A stretch of DNA of 6,882 nucleotides from QNZT01 sp964651755 (GTDB lineage Bacteria > Campylobacterota > Campylobacteria > Campylobacterales > QNZT01): contig CAZYZD010000102.1 in NCBI GenBank assembly GCA_964651755.1, positions 1 to 6,882 of the forward strand, in the 5' to 3' direction. The translations under genes and the position numbers were made by a program. The notes beneath the pieces were generated by a model. That model saw only the letters and a program-made list of their open reading frames with translations, made no database searches and was not told the origin of the DNA. Within the stretch, counting starts at the first letter, position 1, and every line of letters begins with the position of its first letter. Shown here in pieces: positions 1-6,700 of this stretch.

Positions 1-20
1 GTTCGTCTTACTTATACAAT
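1..20 (+). rRNA. possible extreme 3' end of 23S rRNA
   Basis: The first ~20 bases resemble the last nucleotides of bacterial 23S rRNA, where a CGT...CTTA pattern follows the conserved TACTAAT element, which would lie just outside the window. A 5S gene 140 bases downstream on the same strand is the expected next member of an rRNA operon. The match is short and judged from memory, so this is tentative; the alternative is that it is all spacer. Confidence 0.35.
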
Positions 21-43
21 TTTCTAAGACCATCACTTCCTTA

Positions 44-62
44 TTAAGTGTAATGCACTTAA
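44..62 (+). other. hairpin in the spacer before 5S rRNA
   Basis: TTAAGTG (44-50) and CACTTAA (56-62) form a perfect 7-bp stem with a 5-nt loop. A second CACTT at 34-38 could pair instead with AAGTG at 46-50, giving a competing fold. There is no T-run after it, so it is not an intrinsic terminator. A role in rRNA precursor folding or processing is an inference from its position. Confidence 0.4.
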
Positions 63-118
63 CTGGATTGGATTTTAGATCAGACTTTTAACAATGAATT
101 TAATCTCTCTTAACGAAC

Positions 119-163
119 AATCGTTTGTTGAGTCTTTCCTCCAAAAAGATTGAACAAACGATT
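119..163 (+). repeat. 11-bp perfect inverted repeat at the 5S rRNA 5' border
   Basis: AATCGTTTGTT (119-129) is the exact reverse complement of AACAAACGATT (153-163), with a 23-nt loop. The right arm runs into the start of the 5S rRNA. Its bases 156-161 could instead pair with 278-283 as an extension of the 5S terminal helix, so the two structures exclude each other. It is probably a precursor-rRNA processing element. Confidence 0.6.
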
Positions 164-280
164 CGGGTGGCTATAGAGAGGGGGAAACGCCTTGCTCCAT
201 TTCGAACCAAGCAGCTAAGACCCTCTTCGCCGATAATACTGCACCTTACTGGTGTGGGAATGTAGGTCGCCGCCCGTTCG
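161..280 (+). rRNA. rrf: 5S ribosomal RNA
   Basis: Aligning by eye to E. coli 5S rRNA gives the same landmarks in the same order: GGTGGC followed by TATAG near the 5' end, the TTCGAACC hairpin loop around 201-208, the CGCCGATA segment at 229-236, the GGTGTGGGAATGTAGG arm around 251-266, and a closing GC-rich strand. Terminal helix I is visible as CGGGTGG (164-170) pairing with CCGCCCG (270-276, including one G-U pair). Outside it, AAACGA (156-161) pairs with TCGTTT (278-283) after a small internal loop. Ends are inferred from the alignment to the 120-nt E. coli molecule and may be off by a few bases. It is the last rRNA gene of an operon entering from the left. No convincing intrinsic terminator follows; the next 75 bases are T-rich and otherwise featureless. 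Confidence 0.95.
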
Positions 281-355
281 TTTATTATTATCCCCCTTTA
301 CTCCTATTTATATTCTCAATGATTTCTTTTTATTGTTTTTCTGTTAAGATTATAT

Positions 356-838
356 ATGTCTAAAATTTTAGTTTCTGCATGTTTGCTTGGTCACCGAGTA
401 CGGTATGATGGTAAAATAAAACCCTCTGTTCAAAAACTTTTGAATCTTCAAAAGAGTGGACTTATTGTTTCATGTTGTCCGGAAGTAGATGGAGGTTTAT
501 CTGTTCCAAGACCACCGGCAGAGATTTGTTGTGGTGATGGTTATGATATTTTAACCGGAAATTGTGACTTAAGAAGGCAGGATGGTGTCTCTGTTCGAGA
601 TGCGTTTATCTCTGGCGCATATCATGCTTTGTCAATTGTGAATAAGTATGATATTAAGATCGCTGTTTTCAAATCAAAAAGCCCTTCCTGTTCAAACAAT
701 TACATTTATGATGGAACTTTTAGTGGAAAGCTGAAGGAGGGTATGGGGGTAGCCGCAGCACTTTTAATACGTGAGGGTATAACAGTATACAATGAACATG
801 AGATTGAAGAAGCTATAGCGCATTTTGAAACGCTATAG
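356..838 (+). CDS. DUF523 / TudS-like [4Fe-4S] protein
   Basis: This complete 160-residue protein has the length and signature of the DUF523 family. Three cysteines sit in the family's conserved contexts: Cys9 in SACLLG, Cys41 in CCPE (followed by Glu43) and Cys112 in KSPSC. A member of this family, TudS, has been characterised as a 2-thiouracil desulfurase holding a [4Fe-4S] cluster by three cysteines, with the fourth iron free to take sulfur from the substrate. The same cluster is therefore expected here; the true substrate is unknown and the family may cover several thio-compounds. It has no signal peptide or membrane segment, so it is cytoplasmic. The ATG start immediately precedes the family's usual first strand (KILVSACL), but the upstream ribosome-binding site is weak. 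It lies 75 bases after the 5S rRNA on the same strand and could be reached by rRNA readthrough. Its stop overlaps that of the convergent gene by 6 bp. Confidence 0.93.
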   Translation: MSKILVSACLLGHRVRYDGKIKPSVQKLLNLQKSGLIVSCCPEVDGGLSVPRPPAEICCGDGYDILTGNCDLRRQDGVSVRDAFISGAYHALSIVNKYDIKIAVFKSKSPSCSNNYIYDGTFSGKLKEGMGVAAALLIREGITVYNEHEIEEAIAHFETL

Positions 839-1285
839 GCTATCTTTATTGTCCGCCAATATACGATCAAGTGAAGCTTTGAATTTTTGAGCCTGTTGTT
901 TACGTGAGGAAAAGATGGATTTGGAAGAGGGAAATGTATCTGCCAGTTCATCGTAGTAGGATACTTTGATATCAACATAGTTTTTTATGACATTAAAAAG
1001 ATGTTCCATCTGTTCTGGTTCAAAGATGCTTTTTAAAAGATGGGTAATCATCATTTGACGCTGTTTTAAGGTGATAATTTCTTTACACTCCATAGCAATC
1101 GCAGCGATATCTTTTTTTGAAAAATAGACACCACAGCGTGCTGGTGAGAGCATCTTTGTGGTAATCTCTACCATATAATCTGGAAACTCTTCTTCAAGAT
1201 CTGTTTGACAGCTATTATCTTCACACTCTAAATTCTGTTTTCTTAATGCTTCAAATTCTTCTCTTAAGCTTTTGATATCATCCAT
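833..1285 (-). CDS. unrecognised 150-residue helical protein, last gene of the molybdoenzyme operon
   Basis: I do not recognise this family. The protein is complete, charged, and predicted mostly helical by eye. Residues 2-20 form a Glu/Lys/Arg-rich amphipathic stretch that could be a short coiled coil. A CEDNSC segment follows (Cys21, Cys26). Next is a more conserved-looking block, SPARCGVYFSKKDI (47-60, Cys51), with Cys67 soon after. The C-terminal half is helical and basic. No signal peptide or membrane span is seen. The ATG overlaps the stop of the preceding gene by 8 bp (ATGGATGA), which fixes the start and implies translational coupling. Given its place after a TorD-like chaperone and a polyferredoxin, a role in assembly or regulation of the molybdoenzyme is plausible but is only inferred from context. 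Four cysteines with irregular spacing do not make a recognisable cluster motif. Confidence 0.85.
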   Translation of the reverse strand: MDDIKSLREEFEALRKQNLECEDNSCQTDLEEEFPDYMVEITTKMLSPARCGVYFSKKDIAAIAMECKEIITLKQRQMMITHLLKSIFEPEQMEHLFNVIKNYVDIKVSYYDELADTFPSSKSIFSSRKQQAQKFKASLDRILADNKDSL

Positions 1286-1988
1286 TTTGCGACCACTCTT
1301 TCGTTTTTATTTGTGCTATTTTATCTACTATTGTATCAAAATCGTAATTGAAATTGATCTGTTCTTTTATATTGGTTGAGATAGGTTTATTTGTAAAATT
1401 AAGAGATATATCTGCCTCAATATTGATTTTTTTATCTGTAATTCGTTCTATATCATGTGCAATAGATTCAGGCGTAAATGTTATTAACTCTAGCATCTCT
1501 TCAATATATTCATCTGCAAATATAATTTTTTTGGGATTTTCTTTGACCAGGTTGTATAAAAAACTCTTTGCAGAAGGTGAGTTTCCCATAATCAATATGT
1601 TTTTATCACAAAGATTTGTTTTTCCTTTCAGCACTTCTACAAGCGCGCGTCCTTGAGTCAATGTGACTTGATAATTATTATTTACAATATCAATCGTGTC
1701 ACATATTCCGGCAAAGGTGCACTCTTCATCATCAGGATTCAGAAGGGCATAGACATTTTGCCAGTACTCTTTTTCAAGAAAAACTGCTTTGATTTTGGAA
1801 TCTTTCAAACCATTTAGAAAAAACCCTAAATCATCTTCTCGGATATTTAAAGGCATTGCTTTACAATCAACATTCATTTCCTGAAAATAGTGATTGAAAA
1901 ATTTTTCTAATTTATGTTCGATGGCACTTGAACCAATAACTGAAAAGAGCTTGGTATCTTTACCGATTATCTCTACTGGATACCCCAT
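1278..1988 (-). CDS. degenerate shikimate dehydrogenase (AroE)-like protein, probably not an active AroE
   Basis: This complete 236-residue protein follows the AroE pattern along most of its length. The parallels are VIGSS at 17-21 (AroE: V-G-P), Asn32 in the first helix, EDDL at 51-54, GICDT at 94-98 (AroE: GAVNT), LTQG at 110-113 (AroE: NTDG) and a Rossmann-like strand NILIMGNSPSA at 130-140 (AroE: GAGGA). However, every substrate-binding or catalytic position I can place is changed. The SxS pair is replaced around His25-Glu28, the catalytic Lys of NVTxPxK is displaced or lost near 69-74, Asn of AVNT is Asp97, and Asp of NTD is Gln112. The glycine-rich nucleotide loop is also altered, and the C-terminus is shorter than the usual ~265-280. 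The homology call comes from pattern matching only. The start is supported by a strong AGGAGG. It overlaps the polyferredoxin gene by 16 bp and the next gene by 8 bp. It may serve as a binding or scaffold protein; its function is unknown. Confidence 0.8.
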   Translation of the reverse strand: MGYPVEIIGKDTKLFSVIGSSAIEHKLEKFFNHYFQEMNVDCKAMPLNIREDDLGFFLNGLKDSKIKAVFLEKEYWQNVYALLNPDDEECTFAGICDTIDIVNNNYQVTLTQGRALVEVLKGKTNLCDKNILIMGNSPSAKSFLYNLVKENPKKIIFADEYIEEMLELITFTPESIAHDIERITDKKINIEADISLNFTNKPISTNIKEQINFNYDFDTIVDKIAQIKTKEWSQNG

Positions 1989-3052
1989 AATGCTTTTGCC
2001 TCCTCTTCTTCAAGTTTACAACGCGGACAAATTTTTTCACCTCCGAAGTAGGAAAAGAAATTTGCACACTCATCACATCTGACTATTTTAAAATTGATCA
2101 GTTCATGTATTTTTGGTTCAAAGAATTCTTTTGTGTTAAAAGGAATCAGTGTAATTGCATTTGGTTCACAGATATCATGACAAAGGCTGCATTTGACACA
2201 CAATAAGGGATCAAAATTGATTTTAGAACCTCTTTTGTCACTTTGAAGTGCACCAGTTGGGCATATACGATAGCACATTGAGCAGTTATCGCAGTTGTCA
2301 TTGATATTCTTTTGTGATATAAAGCTGAGTTCTTCATGCATAAATGTTTGATAATGCTCTGGTTTTTGGACTCGCTTTAATGCCATAAAAAGGAGCTTTC
2401 TTTTGTTTGGCAGCTCTTTTTTTCTAAGATTGGCACTGTCTTCGAGGCTGATCCCCTCTTTTTCAAGTGCTTCTACTCTCTTTTCAAACTCTATTTTGGT
2501 TTTTAAAGTACCTTTTAGGCTGAACCTTCTTAGGAAATCTCTTCTGTCTGGCTCTTCCTCTTCTGCTATAGGTTCTTCTCTAAACGCTACCAGAGCATCT
2601 TTGATTCTTTTATCGGTGCCAATCGATTCTAAAAATTTATTTGCTTCAAAAATGTTGTTTTGTATCTCTTCAAAAAGTGGTTCCTGTATAGGACAGGCAG
2701 TACAATGTCCCAGGTCAAGTATAGTCGTCTCCTTGAGCAGTGCTAAAGAAATCAAGTTTTCGACACTAAATATTGCCAGACACGGTATATTTTTTTTACA
2801 GCTTATGAGACTCTCTTCCTCTTCCAAAAATGAAAAGATAAAATCAAGTGTATTAAAATTTTTGAGTGATATAGCCTCAGTAGGACAAGTGCCGATGCAA
2901 CCGCCGCAATCAAGGCAGCTATCATCAACTTTTGGAATGTTTTCAAAATAGTTTATAGCTTGTTCAGGGCAGATATCCCGGCATTTGGTGCAATCGGAAT
3001 TTTTACTGTAGACACGAACGCATGAGCCTAAATTGATTTGTAGATTATGCAT
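1973..3052 (-). CDS. polyferredoxin with two dicluster [4Fe-4S] domains and a C-terminal CxxC/CxxC ribbon
   Basis: From the ATG at 3052 the protein has 359 residues. The N-terminal ferredoxin domain has Cys11, then C21-x2-C24-x3-C28-P, and a standard C46-x2-C49-x2-C52-x3-C56-P. The second ferredoxin domain has C254-x2-C257-x2-C260-x3-C264-P and C285-x2-C288-x2-C291-x3-C295. Four [4Fe-4S] clusters are expected. Between them lie paired cysteines (85/91 and 117/120), an acidic linker, and an RRDFLRRF stretch at 170-177 that looks like a Tat motif but is internal. The C-terminus carries Cys326/329 and Cys342/345, like a zinc ribbon or rubredoxin-type knuckle. There is no N-terminal signal, so it is probably cytoplasmic. 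An upstream TTG at 3064 in the same frame would add four residues; I prefer the ATG, which overlaps the chaperone stop by 8 bp. The likely role is electron transfer to or from the molybdoenzyme system, or its maturation. Confidence 0.9.
   Translation of the reverse strand: MHNLQINLGSCVRVYSKNSDCTKCRDICPEQAINYFENIPKVDDSCLDCGGCIGTCPTEAISLKNFNTLDFIFSFLEEEESLISCKKNIPCLAIFSVENLISLALLKETTILDLGHCTACPIQEPLFEEIQNNIFEANKFLESIGTDKRIKDALVAFREEPIAEEEEPDRRDFLRRFSLKGTLKTKIEFEKRVEALEKEGISLEDSANLRKKELPNKRKLLFMALKRVQKPEHYQTFMHEELSFISQKNINDNCDNCSMCYRICPTGALQSDKRGSKINFDPLLCVKCSLCHDICEPNAITLIPFNTKEFFEPKIHELINFKIVRCDECANFFSYFGGEKICPRCKLEEEEAKALWGIQ
1999..2004 (-). promoter_or_regulatory. ribosome binding site of the AroE-like gene
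   Basis: The minus strand reads AGGAGG here, a full match to the Shine-Dalgarno consensus, 10 nt before the ATG at 1988. It lies inside the 3' end of the polyferredoxin gene, where it codes for part of a run of acidic residues. It is the strongest such site seen in the window and decides the start of the AroE-like gene. Confidence 0.75.
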
Positions 3053-3659
3053 TAAGGTATTCAAAATCGCTTAGAATAAATTCAAGTCCTGTCATGGCAC
3101 CATCATGATAAAGTGGTGTCTGTGCTTCATTTTTAACATTGATAAAATAGAGCGGTGCCCATTGCAACAGATGTTTTTCCAAAAACTTTTTCTGAATTTC
3201 CTGAAACTCCTGTGCTGCAACTTCATCAGAGTTTTTGAGTGCTTTTGCCTGTGCATCGCAAAGCATAAACATAAATTCCAACTCTGCACCTATATGATCA
3301 GGAGATACAATACGCGCTTTGTCTTTTTCAACAATATAGTTGAATTCGTCATAAAACTGTATGACAGGGTTGTCCCCGCCACTTTCAATCATGCCGTCTT
3401 CTCTGACATAAAAGCTCTCATAAGGAATCAGGTTTAAAAGTGATATTTCTGTAAAATCTACATTGAGATGCGATTGAATCAACTCTTCTTTGGAGAGTTC
3501 ATGATAAGCATCCCATTCAAAGAGATTTGGAAAGAATTCTTTTATATCCTTTTTTGCAATCATCTCCAGCAGTGCTTCGTCAGCTTCTTGCATAAAGACT
3601 CTTGAGTAAAGAGCATAAAGAAATCCTCTTTGTTCTGTTTCTAATAATTTTTTGTTCAT
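3045..3659 (-). CDS. TorD/DmsD-family molybdoenzyme chaperone
   Basis: This complete 204-residue protein is all-helical and of normal length for the family (TorD, DmsD, NarJ-like; nitrate reductase delta subunit fold). The hallmark segment is present: LIPYESFY (about residues 77-84) matches the P-x-x-S-x-Y region, and SPDHIGAELEFM (about 118-129) matches the conserved pDH-x3-ELEFM core. A later FLEKHLLQWAP resembles the F-x3-HL-x2-W-x-P motif. Such proteins bind the signal peptide and apo-form of a DMSO-reductase-superfamily enzyme in the cytoplasm and prevent export until the cofactor is inserted. It lies just after the molybdenum catalytic subunit, so that is its likely client, and implies a Tat signal beyond the window edge. 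A GAGGG sits 4 nt before its ATG. A terminator-like hairpin separates it from the upstream gene, and its stop overlaps the start of the polyferredoxin gene. Confidence 0.93.
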   Translation of the reverse strand: MNKKLLETEQRGFLYALYSRVFMQEADEALLEMIAKKDIKEFFPNLFEWDAYHELSKEELIQSHLNVDFTEISLLNLIPYESFYVREDGMIESGGDNPVIQFYDEFNYIVEKDKARIVSPDHIGAELEFMFMLCDAQAKALKNSDEVAAQEFQEIQKKFLEKHLLQWAPLYFINVKNEAQTPLYHDGAMTGLEFILSDFEYLNA

Positions 3660-3663
3660 ATAT

Positions 3664-3668
3664 CCCTC
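3664..3668 (-). promoter_or_regulatory. ribosome binding site of the TorD-like gene
   Basis: The minus strand reads GAGGG ending 4 nt before the ATG at 3659. The spacing is a little short, but it is the only purine-rich match near the start and lies downstream of the hairpin at 3692-3714. Confidence 0.55.
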
Positions 3669-3687
3669 ATATATTGTTCAATTGTAG

Positions 3688-3714
3688 AAAAACAGGGAGT
3701 CAAAAACTCCCTGT
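3688..3714 (-). terminator. intrinsic terminator after the molybdoenzyme subunit gene
   Basis: ACAGGGAGT (3692-3700) and ACTCCCTGT (3706-3714) form a perfect 9-bp stem with a 5-nt loop. Read on the minus strand it is followed directly by a T-run (3692-3688), then C. It begins 14 nt after the TAA of the large subunit. The + strand side has no T-run, so the direction is minus. Because the chaperone gene follows within 69 bases with no clear promoter, it probably acts as a partial terminator, giving much catalytic subunit and less of the accessory proteins. Confidence 0.8.
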
Positions 3715-3728
3715 GTAGTATAATCAAA

Positions 3729-6700
3729 TTATGATTTGATTTTAAATGAATAAGCCTTGTCTGTCAATGGAACAGCAGGTCTGTTGATATGTCTAGGACG
3801 ACGGATTTTATTTGTCGTATCCAGTGGACGTGTCAGTTTGTCTCTCCATGCACGGAATGTCTCCATATTGTTTTCATAGTTAACATAGATATCACCGATT
3901 TTTTCATCACCAGTTACTTTTTCCAAAATAACTTTTTGATGCCATGCATGGTTACCTGCAATTGGGTCAGGATGTGTTGGAGCAACGGCGTTTTGCCATG
4001 CACCGGTTAATCCATCCCACCAGATATTGTCAGTATCTTTGTTGTACTCTTTAAACTGCCATGGTTTCATCGGTTTGATACCGCCTTTTGCAGTCATGGT
4101 CGCTTCTTTACCGTCATCCTGGATAGAATAGAGCGGTGCACCAACTCCCATAACACCTAGTTTATGTTTAAATCCCGGTATATCGACAGCATTTTTAAGT
4201 TTCCATCTACCTGCATGGTGTGAACACGCAAGTACACCCGGGCGTGTTGCTTCCGTGACAATCGCCATACCGATAAAGTAACCGCTTTCCAAACCACTGA
4301 CTGTATCGACAATACGTACCTTAACAGCTTCCTGGTTTTTGATACCAAGTTTTTCTGCATCTTTGGTATAGATCCAGACAGGGTTATGGTTCTGGCTGAT
4401 TTCCATCAAATGTTTGGAGTTGACAGATCTTGTGTGAATATTATATGGCAAGCGATAGATTGTATTGAGTGCGAACTCATTGTCGTTTTTCATATAGTCA
4501 TGGTGTACCTGTGTAACCAGCTGAATCATTTTCTGACGCTCACCTGCATTTCTAGGATAGATAGGTATAGCATATTCAGGCCAGTGGAACTCCTCAAGCC
4601 AGTCACAGTAAAAGTCCAGTTTACGGCTAAGTGTTGCAAAACCTTCGACGAACTTACCGTCTACTTCAACACCAATAGGTTTTTTCTTGTCGCCTGTTTT
4701 TGCCCAGAGTACACCGAAGTTATCCTGTTCAATATCTTCAGCTTTATAGGTATGTCCATGAGATGTGATGGTTTTATTTGCTTTGTCAATAACCAGTGCA
4801 TGTTCCTGAGGTTTGTAAACATTGGTCGCCTCTGTCCATGCACCGTGATCTCTCATGTACTCATAGCAAGGAAATTCACTATGCGGATACTCTTGTTCTG
4901 CTGCGGCTTTGAGGTTTGGTAACAGGCTGAAACCTGCATCATAGTATTCGGCTATGGTGACAGGGCGGCTAGGATCTTTTTTGCTTGCCCAGTATTTTTT
5001 TACACCTAAGCTTCCATCTGGATCAGCATAGTAGTAGAGCATACTCATGAAAAATTCATTTTCCTCCCAGATTTCACCTAAACCTGCTTTCATATGTGCT
5101 TCAAGGGTTGCCTGATTGATGTTTTTTGGTTTCCATCCCATTTTTTCCAGTGCTACACGAAGTGCCGGTTGTCTGAAAGCAGTCCATTGTTCTGGCTTTG
5201 AAGGTTCTGACTGCTGATCATGTCTCTCTCCTGCAAGTCCTACTGGAAGAACATAGTCACAGTACCAGTTTGTTTCACTCCAGGTTGGCGAGAGGTTCAT
5301 AGACATTTCGATTTTACTCTCATCTTTGAGGATATCGATCCATCTGAAACCGTCTGGATTGATCCATACCGGGTTATACATACGAGGAATATAAAGGGCA
5401 AGTTTATCAGGGATATTCAATCCTTTGTCATTCCATTTTTTTCTCCATTCATCATCTGCTAAAAGATGCGGAAGAATCATACTCATCTCATAGGTAGAAA
5501 GTGGATATTCAGGTGGCCAGATAAGCTCGTTCCAGACATCTACTTTTGGTGGTTTTTTGCCTGCAACAGTCGCTTTGTCACCTTTTCTACCGATAGAGAT
5601 TTTATGCCAGTGGTGCCAGCTCACGCCACCTTCATCACCCGCCATAGCACCTCTGAGTGTAAGCAGCAAGAATCCCGCTCTGGTATTCATCCATCCGCCT
5701 CTGTGACCGATAGTACCTGCTCTCCAGAGATAGGTTGCTACTCTTGGACCTGCATCAATGAACATTTCAAACATTTGATCCAGTTTATGTTCCTGCCCTT
5801 CAAGTTTACACTCTTTGACAGTAAACTCTTTGGTATACGGTGCATAGATCTCTTTGAGCATCTCTATAAATGCTTCGTATGTTTTCTCTTTTGGTACTTC
5901 ATTGATATATCCAAATTCAACCATCTTTTTCAGATAAGCATCATCAGCCATCAAATGATCCCAGTTGACCCAGTTTTTCATAAATTCATGATGAACAAGG
6001 TCTTCACCGTTTGTTGCTTTTTCATGAAGTACTCTGTTTACCATATGCAGATAAAGCGCTGCTTCTGTTCCAGGCCAGGGAGATATCCATAAGTCTGCGA
6101 TACCTGCAGAGTTGGAAAGTCTAGGATCGATAACGATCATCTTTGCACCGTTTTTACGTGCGTCAGCGATATAGCCTGCTGATTGCTGGAAATAGTGTCC
6201 TGCATCTGCTGCATGAGAAGACTGTAGGAAGATTAGTTTTGCACCTGCCCAATCCGGTGAGTTTCTATCGTCGTTTGCCCACTGTATAGAGCCTTCACGC
6301 GCACCTGCAGAACAGATATTGGTATGTGAATTGTAGCCGTCGATTCCCAGTGTATGAGGAACTCTGTGACCAAAACCGTTCTCATTTGGACGACCTACCT
6401 GGTAGATGATCATTTTCTTGGAGAGTTCATCACCTTTTTTCAACGTTTTATTGATATGCCCACCAATCTCTTTCATTGCCTGATCCCAGGTGATTCTTAT
6501 CCACTTACCATCGCCTCTTTTAGAACCGGGTGCTCTTTTGATAGGAAAAGGGATACGATCGGGATCGTACATTTGACTCATCGTGCCGTACCCTTTTGCA
6601 CAGTTTCTACCGCGGCTACCAGTATGCAGAGGGTTACCCATATATTTTCTGACAGTCAGTGTTTTCTTATCGACCCATGCAGTCAGACCACAGCCCGCTT

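Noticed and set aside
317..346. Possible terminator CAAT...ATTG followed by Ts after the 5S rRNA
   Set aside because: The stem is only about 4 A/T-rich base pairs with a large loop, too weak to support.
706..978. 90-codon minus-strand frame spanning the end of the DUF523 gene
   Set aside because: It overlaps two confident genes in other frames, and its translation shows no family pattern.
2403..2951. 182-codon open frame on the + strand
   Set aside because: It lies entirely antisense to the polyferredoxin, whose cysteine motifs prove the minus-strand frame. Its translation is low-complexity (Ser/Leu-rich) with no family signature.
3656..3670. Four-codon mini-ORF (ATG AGG GAT ATA TGA, minus strand) overlapping the start of the TorD-like gene
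   Set aside because: It contains the ribosome-binding site of the real gene and has none of its own, so it is most likely chance.
3681..3703. TTGACT/TACAAT promoter pair before the TorD-like gene
   Set aside because: The elements are 11 bp apart instead of about 17, and the TTGACT falls inside the terminator hairpin.
4386..4922. 178-codon open frame on the + strand
   Set aside because: It is antisense to the molybdoenzyme gene, with no ribosome-binding site or recognisable domain.
5466..6092. 208-codon open frame on the + strand
   Set aside because: It is antisense to the well-supported molybdopterin domain. Its Cys/His/Phe-rich composition is typical of a shadow frame.
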